NCBI GenBank assembly: GCA_027943245.1
Contig: JANDJZ010000139.1
Location: 1-64,000 of the forward strand
Source: Acanthamoeba sp. SK_2022b
Lineage: Eukaryota; Discosea; Longamoebia; Acanthamoebidae
Length of the DNA: 64,000 nt
Direction: 5' to 3'
Below are positions 23,180 to 35,689 of the stretch, piece by piece (position 1 is the stretch's first letter; each line of letters starts with the position of its first letter). The position numbers and the translations under genes are program-made. The notes beneath the pieces are model-generated. The model worked only from the letters and a program-made list of their open reading frames with translations. It was not told where the DNA came from and searched no databases.

Positions 23180-24349
23180 ATGGAGACGCAACCAGCACAG
23201 CAGCCGAGCACGACGAAGAGCGGAACGGTGGTCGATGCCACGGCCCTGTTCGCCCTCACCGCCAAATGCAAGCTTCATCCTGTGGTGGTGTTCAGCATCC
23301 TCGATCACTTCAGCCGCAGGAATGAGAATCAGGAGCGAGTTATCGGCACCCTCCTCGGCGTGAACAACGACGGCGTCATCGAGATCAAGAACAGCTATCC
23401 CGTCCTGCACAGCGAATCGGGCGCCCTGATTGGCATTGATCGCGAATTCCATAGGTCCATGTTCGATCTCAACCAGAAGGCGAACCGCGGCGAGGTCATC
23501 GTCGGGTGGTACACCACGGGCTCCAAGGTGCGACGCAATATCACAGCACTGCCCCCCCCCCGCATCTCCGCTGCTCGTCGCCTCAGTTGATTTGCACATT
23601 TTTTTTTTATTTTTACATTCCATTTTGGTCCTCGCTCCCATTACACCTACAGACACCTTTGCGTTCTATTCTTTCTCCAAAATTTGCTTTCTCCATTCTC
23701 TTCCAATTCTTATTAATCTCATTCACTCGACAATTGCTCAACATCTCAGGTGCCCGACTCAGCTGCGGCCATTCACGACTTTTTCTGGCGAGAGGTGGGC
23801 GCGCCTCCCGTGGTGCTGCTTGTGGACACGGGCCTGACCAACGCCAAGCTCGACGTGTCGGCCTTTGTCGGCCCCTCGCCGTCAGCTCTGGCTGCCGCGG
23901 CCGCTGCCGGCGGCGACGCTGCGCCCGCCACGCCCGCCAAGCCCACGCTGTCGCTCTCGGCCGTGCAGCTCGAGTTCAGCGCGCCCAAGCCCGAGAGACT
24001 GGGCCTGGCGGCTCTGTCGAGCACCGAGGGTCTGCGTGGCACCGTGGGCGAGGAGGGCGCCCTGCTCGACGACCTCGACAGCGTCGAGCGGTCGATGAGC
24101 AAGCTCATCGGTCTCCTCGATGAGGTGACGGGCTACGTGCAGCGCGTCATCGAGGGCAAGGAGAAGCCCAACGTCGAGGTCGGCCGGCTGCTCTACGACA
24201 CCCTCTACTCGCTGCCCAAGGTCGACGCCGAGCAGTTCGAGACCCTCTTCAGCAAGCAGATCCAGGATCTGGTCATGATCGTCTACCTCTCCAAGCTCAC
24301 CAGGACCCACCTCACCCTCAACGAGAAGCTGCAGAGCCTCGTGCAGTAG
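23180..24349 (+). CDS. eIF3f: Translation initiation factor eIF3 subunit F
   Basis: Two exons, 23180-23527 and 23750-24349, give 315 residues, close to the family's usual length. The MPN domain starts at CKLHPVVVFSILDHFSRRN and runs through RVIGTLLGVN, then EFHRSMFDLNQKAN, then VIVGWYTTGSK. After the splice it continues VPDSAAAIHDFFWREV. The metalloprotease HxH...D set is not intact, as expected for eIF3f, which is a structural MPN subunit of the eIF3 initiation complex. The C-terminal half has a PCI-complex-style helix (LDDLDSVERSMSKLIGLL) and ends KLQSLVQ. An Ala-rich insertion (about 135-165) with a TPAKPTLSLS run looks lineage-specific. The intron is pyrimidine-rich with a poly-C run near the donor. 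Confidence 0.92.
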
Positions 24350-24822
24350 TCGATCGACATCGACCCCACCAAGCCTCTACACGAGAAAAGAAAAAGAAAA
24401 AGAAAAAAGAAATTGACCTCTACCTCTCCTAGCGCGAGCGGATGACAGCTTCCTCTTCCTCTACCTCCGGCTTCTTCCTCTTCTCCCTTTCCCTTCTTCT
24501 ATCTCCTCGCTACGTTGTGCCGCGCCCGCCATGGCGATAAAATCCCCTTTTTTTGCATAAGTGGCTCGTTGTACGGTTCTTTCGAGCAGCCTTTTTGGCA
24601 GCGACGCACTCGAGTCCGTATTACTCACGCCAGGGACTTGATCATCATTCGCGGTGTAGTAACCATGCACACAGCCCAAGCCCGCTCTTTTCGGTCCAAA
24701 AGAAAATCCCTTTTCAATTAACCTTGTACGAGAAAGAAAAAGAAAATGCTACAGGGGAAAATCAACAATATTCGGATTCTTGGATCGATTGAGCCGGCTG
24801 GCCACTTGTAGCTGCATTCCGA
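24350..24822. other. Intergenic, no gene seen
   Basis: About 470 bp with an A-rich stretch near 24386-24412 just after the eIF3f stop, which could serve in 3' end formation. No coding or RNA gene is recognised. Confidence 0.5.
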
Positions 24823-25972
24823 ATGCAGCAATCAAACAAACAAAAGAAGAGGAGAAGGAGGGGTGGTGCCTCACGCACCGCCCAGGCCGGTGCAGCGACG
24901 TTTTTTTCTTCTCCTACTTCTACATCCGCGCCGGCATCATCTTCATCTGCGACGAATGACGCCGTCACGCGCCCTACTACCCTCGCTCCGCCCTCCGCGC
25001 GCCCCAAGACCTATACGCTCATCGCCAAGGAGGTGCCGTCGGACATGCTGGCCGACCTGCTCAGCGTTCGGCCCAAGACGCTGGGCGCCGTCGCCGTGCG
25101 GCAGCGCCACCTCCAGGGCGTGCCCATGTCCGACGTCTTCATCGACCTCGCCCACCCGCCCTCCCGCGCGCCCGGCCAGGAGTCGCCCATGCTGGTACAG
25201 CTCCGGTCCTTCTTCCCCGTCTACCCGTTCAACTTCTGCCCCCACTGCCTCGGCAAACACCACTCGGGCGTCTGCCCGTCGTCGGTCCCGGCCGACGCCC
25301 CGCCGGCGCCGCTTCCCGTGCTGGAGGCCGACGTCGATGTCGACGACGACGAGCCGCCGCCGCTGCTCGATGAAGACGATGTGGCCGATGACGACGACGA
25401 CGAGCTGCCGCCGCTGGTGGACAACAGCGATCCCAGCAGCGACGAGGGATCGTCACGACGGAGCCTCCCGGCCAAGGCCGCGTCGCGGTCGTCCTCCTTC
25501 TCCTCCTCCTCGTCTTCGTCGTCGTCAACATCCTCGTCGTCATCATTGGTGTCCACCGCACGGGCCGACGACGGGGAGGAGGGCAACTACTACGACGACT
25601 ACCGCTACAACCCGCCGCTCGTGTACGAGCAGTCGATCAGCATCGTCACCGGCCAGCTGCCCGCCATCCGCGACTTCTCGCGCCACCGGGCGGCCATCCT
25701 CACCTTCCTTATGAGCCACCACGTCGACGTGATGCAGATCAACGACGTGCAGCCCACCACCACGGGCTTCAAGGTCCTGCTCGCGTCGTCCATCGCCCTG
25801 CGCGGCTTCACCGACGGCGCCGAATGCGTCGTGCCCAGCCTGGGCAAGGTCAAGATCGAACTCTTCAACGGCTACCGCAGAGGTATCTCTCTCTCTCTCT
25901 CTCACACACACACACGCACGCACGCACGCACGCACACAACACGCACGCACGCACAGGGCAAAGTGCTGAGGG

Positions 25973-26041
<69 letters not shown>

Positions 26042-28060
26042 CGACAGATGCGAAGCCGGGCTGGCATGACACGGGAGATGAGGACGACTTCACGGATGAG
26101 GAGGACTACGACGAGGACGGCTACTACCGACAGGCCCCCGCCTCCACGCGCCTGGCCGGGTCGTCGGGCGCCAAGCCTACGAAAGCGAAAGCGAAAGCGA
26201 AGGAAAAAGCAAAAGCGAAGGCGAGAGCGAAGGCGCAATTCGATGACGACGATGACGACGAGCTGCCTCCGTTGATGGACGGCAGCTCCAGCGAGGACGA
26301 CGAGCTGCCGCCGTTGATGGACGACAGCTCCGACGAGAGCGAGGACGATGACTACGCGCGCCGTCGACCGGTAATACTCTTTTAATTTTCTATTTAATTT
26401 TCAGCTTATTTTTTTAATCAATACAATTGCGCAGATAAAGACGAAGCCGCCGCGGGCGACCATAGTGAGTCGGATCAAGGAGGAGCAGGAGCAACGCAGG
26501 CAGCTCGACGAACAGCAGAAGCAGCTCGAGAGCAGCCGGCGACAGATCCTCAATCGTCAGCGACAGGCGCAGCAACGCGAGGCGGCCGCCATCCGCTTCG
26601 CCGACATGCTCAGCGGCGTCGAGCGACGCAAGGAGTGGGCCTGCGCGCGCGCCGACTGCAAGAACCCCGTCATCTTCCACTACGAGAAACGGTTCGATCT
26701 CACTCGCCGCACGCGCGCATCGCGCACAAGCACTCGTTTGACCACAGACACGCGACACGCGCAGAGTGAAGGCCAAGTGCGAGAAGGACTGCGTGATGCA
26801 GTTCCACAAGAGCTGCTGGCAGGAGGTGGCGCCGCACGGGACCGGACAGCCCACGGGTCCGTGCCCCAGGTGCGGCGCGCGCATCGTGTGGGAGTCGCTG
26901 CGCATCAACTTTGGGGAGAAGAAGAAGGTCTACGCGCAGGAGGACCTGATCGCCGCCACAAAGAACGAAAGCGAAGACGTACGCGAAAATGAAAACGAAA
27001 ACGAATGCGAACGCGAAAGCGAAGGCGATTCGGAAGAGCGAAGACGGGAGTGGCTGGCCGCGGCCAGGCGACAGGAGGAGGAGCTCAAGAAGCGGCGCGA
27101 TGACGCCGAGCGCAGGCGGAGGGAGCAGGAGGAGGCCGCCAAGCGGGAGGAGGAGGAGCGACGACTCAAGCGCCGACAGGAGCGGAAGCAGCGCAAGCGC
27201 GAGCGTGATCGCCGGTCCGAGCTCCCCATGGGCGAGATGGTGGTCGTTGCCAAGGCCGGCGAGCGCGCCCCGCCCAAGCCCAGGCCCAGCGCCGCCGCGG
27301 CCGACCTCCCCCAACCCGACGCGCCTTCCATCGACCCCACCGCCCTCCTCCAAGCCGCCCCCCGTACCTCTCCCACTCGTGTGTGTGTGTGTGGTGTGTG
27401 GTGTGTGGTGTGTGGTGTGTGGTGTGTGGTGTGTGTGTGGTGTGTGGTGTGTGGTGTGTGGTGTGTGGTGTGTGGTGTGTGGTGTGTGCGTGTGGTGTGT
27501 GCTAACGACACACGCGCGAGCAGATAAGATTCACGTAAAGAAGGTGGAAAGGGACGAGGTCCCGGAGTCGGTCAAGCAGGACCTCGAGCGACGCAGGCAG
27601 CGAAACGCCAAGAAGAAGCTGAAGAAGCTCGAGAAGCGCCAGGCCCGCGAGGCCCGCCGGATCGACCTCGCCTCGCCCGCCAACGTTGTCGGTAAGCCCC
27701 CCCCCCTCTCGCCTCGCTCGTGCTTTAGGAGCTGACTGGCGTTCTCTCTTGCCTCTCTCGTCGTGTGGGGCAGGCGAGCCGAGCGGAGAGGAGGTGGGCG
27801 GCCCGCTCTCGGACGAGGCGGTGGCGGGGTGGCCCGAGGAGGCCCTCCGCGTGGCGCAATCGGAGGGCTACCGCCTGCCGGGCCACGCCACGCTGCCCAT
27901 CGTAAACCCGGCCACCGGTGAGATCATCGTCAATCGAGTTGTCGTCGCAAGGACCACGACTACCGCCGCCAACGGTGGCGATCACCACGACCACCAAGAG
28001 GAAGAGGACATCTGGGCCCTGCCCTCGGGAGACGCCGCTCCGACCACGCCGCCCCACTAG
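24823..28060 (+). CDS. Acidic coiled-coil protein with a Cys/His zinc-ligand region (DELPPL repeats)
   Basis: At least six exons. The N-terminus is basic, then a region with CPHCLGKHHSGVCP follows. Next are acidic runs carrying a repeated short motif: EPPPLLDED, DELPPLVDN, DELPPLMDG and DELPPLMDD. After a KAKAKAKEK low-complexity stretch there is a coiled coil (EEQEQRRQLDEQQKQLESS). The next block has paired ligands: WACARADCKN, then (across an intron) KAKCEKDCVMQFHKSCWQEV and GPCPRCGARIVWES. That C/H pattern recalls the zinc-binding segment of TTC3/DZIP3-type ubiquitin ligases, but no RING is visible. Long Arg/Glu coiled coils and a C-terminus ending PTTPPH complete it. Two introns hold CA/GT microsatellites and a third a GTGTGTGGT array. 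I do not recognise a named orthologue. Confidence 0.65.
25889..26042. repeat. CT/CA then (GT)n microsatellites in an intron
   Basis: The intron begins with (TC)n and (AC)n runs, then GCAC repeats, then about 60 bp of GT before the acceptor GACAG. Confidence 0.95.
27379..27503. repeat. GTGTGTGGT-type minisatellite in an intron
   Basis: About 120 bp of near-perfect GTGTGTGG / TGTGG units in an intron of the DELPPL-repeat gene, ending shortly before the acceptor GAGCAG at about 27522. Confidence 0.9.
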
Positions 28061-30522
28061 TCGAGGCCTTTCCTCGTTACAGAGTTATGTACACAGATGC
28101 ATCCCATCTGGGCCCTGTCACATTATACATAAGCACTCACAGTCTAGAAGGAGAATCATCTCTCCACAGCTCCCAAACCATGCCAGTTTACACTGGCACT
28201 CATAACAAAAACATCATATTTTAAACAGGGCAAGAATAACACTACAGACATCAGTAAGAAACATTTTATTGGGATATCAAGTCTTTAAAAGGGTGTAGTA
28301 GCACTGTCAGCCCTCCAGGCCAACAACCATAGCTAGCAAGGGAGGTAAACTGCAATGAGTCTTGTGGTGCGTGTGAGCATGAACATCAACATGAGCTTGG
28401 AAGCAGGAAAGGGAGTTGTAAGTCTCACTGACAGTGTGGCTGCAGCAGAATGAGCAGTAAGGGAATCAAAGAGGGTGGTAATGGATATCAATTTCCTCCT
28501 TGTTGCTTGCTTTGCTAATTTCAGATATGGTGGCTTGGGAGAGGAAAGCCTTGGTGTTGGCAATGGGGCTGGTTATGTTGGTGGCAACTTTGTTTTTCTC
28601 TGCATATGTCACCAAGCAGCCTGTCAAGCCCACCAGATTGATCTACAGCATGTAACCTCTATTATCAAAAGAGAGGTTGAAGATGACCAGCGTTTTTTGT
28701 GCACTCATTCTTGGAAAACAGTTTCCCTTTTAGAAATTTGAAGATATTGGTGTAATTTTTGATGTAGCAAACAGGAAGTGAAAATGGTCAAAAAACAGGT
28801 GGTGCGCTGGTTGTTGTCATTGTTTGGTTATGATGAGAGGATGGTTTGGTGTTGTGCTTAACCTCTAATCAACACTTAGTCATCATATAATTGTGTCTGC
28901 ATGGTGAGAGCCTTATGTACATCAGTTGTCCCAGCCCTGTGTAAGTGGTGTGCACAATACAGCACATGGTCTGACAACTTGTTTTCAACCAGGTTGCTAC
29001 GACAATTCACTCTTAATGGCTTGTTTAGTGTTACTTGTTTCTAGGGAGACAAGCAGGATTTGCAGACAGGAGGAAAAGCCCATCTAAGTACAGGGCTAGG
29101 GCACTGGGCCTCCTCCTGCATCCTGGGCCGTGGGGTTTAGGGGACTAGCAGTAGTCTGCAGCATATTTCCTTTTTTGTGTCCAGGATCCACTCACCTGCA
29201 GTGCCACATGGCATGGGCCACCCTAGCAATAGTACTGCATATCCTCAATACAGGCTGCTTGCTTCAGGTTGACCCCCCACTACACCAGGGCCACCAGGAG
29301 AGCAGTCAGGCAGAAACCTAGAGCTCCCATAACCGCCTCTATTATCAATTGAGAGGTCCAGTCATTTTAAAATTGATTTTGATTTCAAGATTTAGCTCCA
29401 AGTAACTCAAAGCAAGCTTGCTTTGTGGTTGGCTCGTTGCTGGAAGCATGATTTTGTTTATGGTTTTTTGCAGTAGGTCAAAATTCTTAAGTGAGTTCAA
29501 CAAGCTCAATTTTTCGCCCTTTTCTAGCTTCTAGGGCTTCTTTGTCTTCATTATGACAACAAACTTCACCACAATGCATTCCCAGAACACTGCCTTGAGG
29601 GGGAGTACTTACTTCTCAATTTGTCTTGGTGTTGAGTAAACAACACATAACAAGGAGTTACTTATGCACATCAGGTCTTAGTGATCTTGTGTCTGTTTTG
29701 TACATACAGGCAAGATACAGCTGAAATCGGTGAACCGATTCGCTTTGCCTGGTGCTCATGAAAAACTACTAAAAAATTCGAACCAGCAGGAGTTTATTCT
29801 GCTTCAAACCTCCTACCTGCAGCTACCAAAGCCACACTCCTCTGGCCCTCTTGACCTCCTCCTCAAGACTGCCTGCCATATAAGTGAGACTGGTCAGAGA
29901 AAGCCGCACAGAAAGAAAAATGAAAAAAGGACTGAGGGTGGGCACAGAGGGCAGGATGTGCATGTGTCACACTACTGGGAGACAAGAATAAGGCTTGCAC
30001 TGGCCACATCCATTCCTCTCTTCTCCACTCCCGGTACCCTGGCATCACTCCTTTCTGAGAAATCAGGGCCTAACTGGCCATCCTGTTTCTACACCTGTTC
30101 TCTACAAAGGAGCACATCTCTGGTTTTTTTGGTATTTTTATGTTGCAAAAACTTCGTTGTTCTGGCTTGCACTGAACAACTACAGTTGTTTCATCTCCTG
30201 ATTCAAAAACTAAATTGCCTATCAGGTTAGGAACCATCTTCCTTAACAAGATTTGATCACCTGTTTGCCACAACCAAAAAGAATCTAGGCTTTTTCCTAT
30301 TCAAAAGCTAACGAGATGTGACCTTATATGATAAACATTTAAATATAAAGGTGTGACCGCAGTAAAGGACGGTGTTAGCAAAGGAGTATGGCGTCGAGTG
30401 GGGCCACAGACCTAGTATCTAGATAAGGAAGATGCAGTCCTTTTAGAACCGTTCCTCCAACTCAACCACCGAAGACAGGCGGTGGAGACAAACAGACAGG
30501 TGAGACAAGAGTCTGGATAGCG
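28061..30522. other. Lower-GC repeat island
   Basis: About 2.5 kb without an intact gene. Two direct copies of the island end motif lie here, at 28656-28677 and 29336-29357 (CCTCTATTATCAA then GAGAGGT), 680 bp apart. The first copy is followed by the same GTTTTTTGTGCACTCATTC block seen at the ends of the long inverted repeat. The last few hundred bases before 30523 are plausible promoter or leader sequence. Confidence 0.65.
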
Positions 30523-33500
30523 ATGACGTCCAGTGGGTACAACTCTGCGACTGTAGCCATAGTCTTGGCGACCTTGGCTGTTCTCATGCTACTGCAGCCT
30601 GGCGCCATCGCTAGCCACAGCGACCTGACGATTACTCGATCCCTCTACGCAAGCTCGTTTGTCCGCGCTCTGCGGGTGTGCAGCTACGGCTGCGATTTTG
30701 TCCATATTAGCCATGCCCTCTCCGCAGCAGCGCGAGACAGCGTGGTGGTCGTCGAGAGCGGCGATTACACCGAAGCTGTTGAGCCATACGGGCCGGCAGC
30801 CATTGTGCGCGCCAACAACGTCACCCTTCAGTATGTCTCCCCCCCAAACATAAACGCCAGAAACAAAAACAGACTCTAAAGGAGACACTGCGCAGAGTTG
30901 AAGGCCACGTGCGGCTCCGGGTCAGCGGCGGCCGACAGTGGCTGGTTGTGGCAGCGCCGCTCTTCACCATACAAGGTGGTACTCTTGACGTCGTCAATGC
31001 AGGTGTCCTCCCCCGTTTCAAACTTTGTCTGTTTATAATAGACTCAAAGAGTTCACCAAATCAGGGATACGGGTGGGCGAGGGCAGCACGCTGGTGCAGC
31101 GCCTTGCCAGCTTGCGGATCACCGTCACAGACCTCCTCGCTTCGGGTATCCAAGTGGCCGCAAGGGCAACCTGGCTACAGGAGGAGGATACCCTCACCAC
31201 CATCATCTCTGGAAGCCCCGAACAAGACGACCCTTGGACTTTGTGTACCTGTGGCCCGACCTTATGCTGGTGATGGTGCCAGCGGGCGCTGATTCAATCG
31301 ATTGGGGGGGGGGGCACTGCAGCGAGCGGAGTGCATCTCGAAGGCGGGGCCAAGTGGCAACAGGAGGGCGAGCTGTCCCTGTTCTCTTACGCCGCCATAG
31401 GTATTCAAAAAACCTCACCACGGCAGCAAGCCGCAGTGATGCTCAGCCATCGTGGCTCTAGGTGTGTGGCTGTCGGGATCGTCATCCTGGTGGGAGCAGA
31501 TTGGCCCGGCGAGTGTGACCGTGGTTGGCAAGCCCGACGGTAGACAGCCCTCCCGTATGGCGCACGCACGCTGACAGAGATAGCACAAGACTTACTTCGT
31601 GTACTGGTTGATCTGCTGCGGTAAGGTGCTCAAGGTATTGGTACCGTCTTTGGCGAGGGAGTGAGGTTAGTTGGGCTGGGCGCAACATGGATCCAGCGGG
31701 GACCGCTCTCGCTCTCGGCAACCAACGCATCCCATGGTGGTTCTCTCTCTCCTTCATCTCTTCCTCTCCTCTCCCTCGGATAACGCTTCGATTCTCGCAC
31801 TTCTCTCACCTCCAGCAACTTAACCTCTTCCCGTGTGGGTAAATGACACAATTGCTTTTCAGCCATTTACGTGTCGCCAGGGTCTCGCTGGCTCAAGGAT
31901 GCTGGCGCTGTTTGGGCGCCGGACTCCGCTCAAGGTCGCATGGAGCAACGGACAAGAGGCGACGATGACGCAGCGGTTGGTCAGCACATCCACGACATCG
32001 TCCAGGTGCAAACCTACATGGCTCGCCCGCCCATGGAAAACCGCACGGCGCTGGAGATGTGGCGATCGAGCTTCCCCGACAGCCGCTCGCTGGAGGCCTA
32101 CAGCATTGAAACTGATGGCCGCAGATACTACAGCATCTGTCCGACCACAGGAACGCGAGGCCGGCCTGGCGCATGGGATGCCGAGGCGTCCTACCATCTG
32201 ACCGGCTTCCGCATGCCGGGAGCGAAATGCATCCACGCCCGGCTCGACCCGCTTGACCCGCCGGTGGCCTCCCATCGGAGATCGCGGCGCCACTTGGACA
32301 ACTCCGAGTGGAGTCTGGGCGTGCGCAAGATGGTGCTGCTACGCCTTGCGTTTCAGGACCAGCCAAATGTAACTGCCACCGCATCACTGTTTCCACAGGC
32401 GGTCGTCGACCAGGAGGAGGGCATCCAGCGCCTGAGCAGCGGACTCGCGACGCTGAACATCACCTACGCCCCAGACTGCATCTACGTGCTGAATTACACG
32501 CTGGCGCAAGCCAATGCCGGATTCAACTTTGGTTTTTATATGGACTCCACTCGGCAGGCCGCCCTCAACCACTCGGTCGATGCCTGCCGCATGAGCCAGG
32601 CCGACTGGGATTCGTACCTTCACCACGTCGCCGTGCTGCCCCCCTTCGACGGGGCCTTCGCCGGCATATCCGGCTGCCCAGGCGTAAACGTCATGCTCAA
32701 CGGCGACCAGGGTCTCTGGATTCAGGCCTTCACTCACGAGCTGGGCCACAACTTTGGCCTACTACACGCCAGTCGCTACGACCTTGTCTCAGATACAGTC
32801 CTCGATGATTATGGCAGTCCCTATGACACCATGGGCACTGCCGAGGGCGACACGGTGTATCATGCTGGGTCGCAGGACGCTCTGGGCTGGGTGGTCAACA
32901 AGGTCTCGTACCCGCTCACGGCCTTCGACCCGACTGGCCCGCCCACGGTTTCCAACTACACGCTGGCGCCCATCGATGCCGACAATGGCCCTCTCCCGCT
33001 CGAGACCGTGCGCATCCCGTCGATCGACGCCACCTGGGGGCACACCGACGGCTGGATCTACCTCAGCTGGTTTCCCTCCATAAATACCTCCTCCGTGAGC
33101 CGCGGCGTGGTGGTCGTGGAGCAGACCCTGACTCTCAGCTGGGATGGGTATCCAACTTCCAATAATATGGGCGACCGGAGCCTGCTTCGTGACGTGTCGC
33201 CCGGCACGCTGAGTCTGCGCGACGGCTACGTCAACGTCTCGTCGCCGTTCGTCTACGGAATCGGCGGCCAGGCGCCGGTGCTCATCGAGGTCACCAGTGC
33301 CAATCCGCCGGCATCTGGCATCCCAATTCGCATCACACGCCTCCGCCCCAACGGCGAACCGATCGAGGGCCGCGGCTGCACGTCGGCCGGCTGCCAGCTC
33401 GGGGCCAACGACATTCCGGTGCTCGTCTGCAACGCGTCGCAAGCGCAAAGCCTGAACGTGGTGGGTAAGAAAACGGTGGTGCTACGCGTTGATGCTTCCT

Positions 33501-35689
33501 ACCAGATGGCCGGCCTCATCAGCGTGAGCCCGTGCGGGAGCGAGCTGGGCGTCTTCCGCTACTTCCCTCCCGGCCAGGCCTTCTACGGCTGCCCGCCACG
33601 CTCCGGCGCCGACGACGCGACAGTGGACGGATGCATGGGCATCGAGGTGGGAGTGGGCCCGTCGGAGCCGGTATGGGTGGCCGTGAAGTCAAACGTCAGC
33701 TCTTTCACGGTCAACCTCACCTGCGGCAACAGCGTGCCCACCACGCCGCGTCGCATGCGCTTCTATCAAAACGGAGGCAGCCTCTATGGACTCTGGGAGC
33801 GCTTTGGCTCTGCAAAGCACTGGGCGGCGGTCAGCTGGGGCAACACCGAGGTCCACCTGGAGTACTCCCTCGCCGACGGGCCAGTGGGAGGCCAGTGGGA
33901 CAACACTGTCAGGCGGCTGCTGTGGGATAACTGGGACGGCTACGCATTCATGAACCTCATATCTGACCAGAGCGAGAGCCCGGTGATGTGGAACGGGCGC
34001 GACATGGGCGAGGGCGTGGTGCTGAACGTGTCCTACGCGTGCCCTCGTCGCATGTACGCCGCCGGGCCGGGTCAATGCGCAGCCTGCCCGCCCTTCATGA
34101 CCACCAACCGTGCGGGCGCCCTCACGTTAAGCGAGTGCGTCTGTCTTGCCGGCTTCTTCCAGAACGGGAGCAACTGTCAACCCTGCCCCGCCGGCACGTG
34201 GTCGAGCAGCGGCGCTAGCTCCTGCACCCAGTGCTACTCGGGTGTCAGCCGGGCACAGAGCCCGATCATATCCTACTGCGCAAACCAAGTGCCCGCGGGC
34301 TTCTGCGTGCAGTACTTCATCGCCAACCTGACCACGGTGTGGTACAACAACACCCTGGACGGCGTCTACACGTGGGACGGAACCTATTATTATTCTGGTT
34401 GGCCAATCTACCGTCTCAAGCGAAGCCCACATGACGTGTGCATCACGGGGGATGCCCACCGCACCCGCTGGGTCTACTGCGACGGCGGGGGAGATATGTC
34501 GCCGGTGATGATCGAGACCAGCGGTCACACCCCGCCTCAGAACTGGACCAACGACAGCTTCCTCACGATTGAGACCTCCACCGGGAGGTTCGACGTCCTG
34601 GACAATGGCCTGCTCTTTCGACAACCGGGCAACCAGCCATTCTCCGCCACCTGCCTGGACCCATCGCCCTCCCCGTCGCCCTCGCCCCAGTGGCCCAGCC
34701 CACCCGGCGCCCTCCTCCTCAGCAGCGCGATCAGCAACTTCCCCATGGGCATCTACAATCTCGTGGGTTCCAACTACAGCGTGCCCGTCTACGGCCACCC
34801 CGCTGGCATGTATCTCGCCTGGCACGGCCCCTCTCGCACGTGGGGCTTCACGCAGCGCCCCGACCTCGACGGCACTGCGCGGTGGGCCGTCAGCGACCCC
34901 ATGGCCGGCCAGCTCGGGGCGAGTGTTTCGGTTCGCCTGTACAACTCGACAACCAATAGCTTCCCATCGCCGGCTGTGGTCATCTCACTAACGACGGTGA
35001 CGGCTTCGCCATCACCTACAATCTCTCAAACCCCTTCGCTGACCCCGACACTGTCGCCGTCGTGCTCTGTCACCCCCTCGATAACCCCTACAGGGTCACC
35101 GACACCAACAGAGTCTCCGTCGTGCTCTATTACCCCCTCGACAACCCCCACTTGGTCACCGACACCAACAGAGTCTCCGTCGTGCTCTATTACCCCCTCG
35201 ACAACCCCCTCGACAACCCCTTCTTGGTCACCGACACCAACACAGTCGCCGTCGTCCACTGCGACCCCCTCGATAATCCCCACTTGGTCGACGACACCAA
35301 CACAGTCGCCGTCCACTGCGACGCCATCAACGTCTCCGTCGTCCTCTGTGACCCCCACGATATCAGCGACACCATCACGGTCGCCCTCAGCCTCCAGAAC
35401 CCCCACGAGATCACCGACACGGACACCTTCAGCATCATCCTCTCGAAGCCCCACGAGATCACCGACAAGGACACCCACAGTCTCATCCTCCCAAAGCCCC
35501 ACGACCTCACCGACACGGACACCCTCAGCTTCATCTTCTCGAAGCCCCACGAGATCACCGACACCAACACGGTCGCCTTCCTCCTCCCGGAGCCCCTCAG
35601 CTTCATCCTCTCGAAGCCCCACGAGATCACCGACACGGACACCCTCCCGAAGCCCCACGAGATCACCGACACCGTCACGGTCGCCGTAA
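30523..35689 (+). CDS. Secreted beta-helix / peptidase M11-like metalloprotease with Ser/Thr/Pro tail
   Basis: Residues 1 to about 32 form a signal peptide ([21 protein letters not shown]). Several short exons to about 31860 encode repeats such as [30 protein letters not shown] and [20 protein letters not shown], which look like turns of a right-handed beta-helix. The long last exon (from about 31870) carries a zinc site [12 protein letters not shown] (HExxHxxGxxH) and a later SPYDTMG, as in gametolysin-family (M11) proteases. Many N-x-S/T sites are present. A Cys-rich module follows ([20 protein letters not shown]), then about 220 residues of TPSPT / RSPTR repeats to TAA at 35687. No membrane segment follows, so the product would be secreted. 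The protease call is firm; the junctions of the beta-helix exons (especially 31200-31330) are not. Confidence 0.8.
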
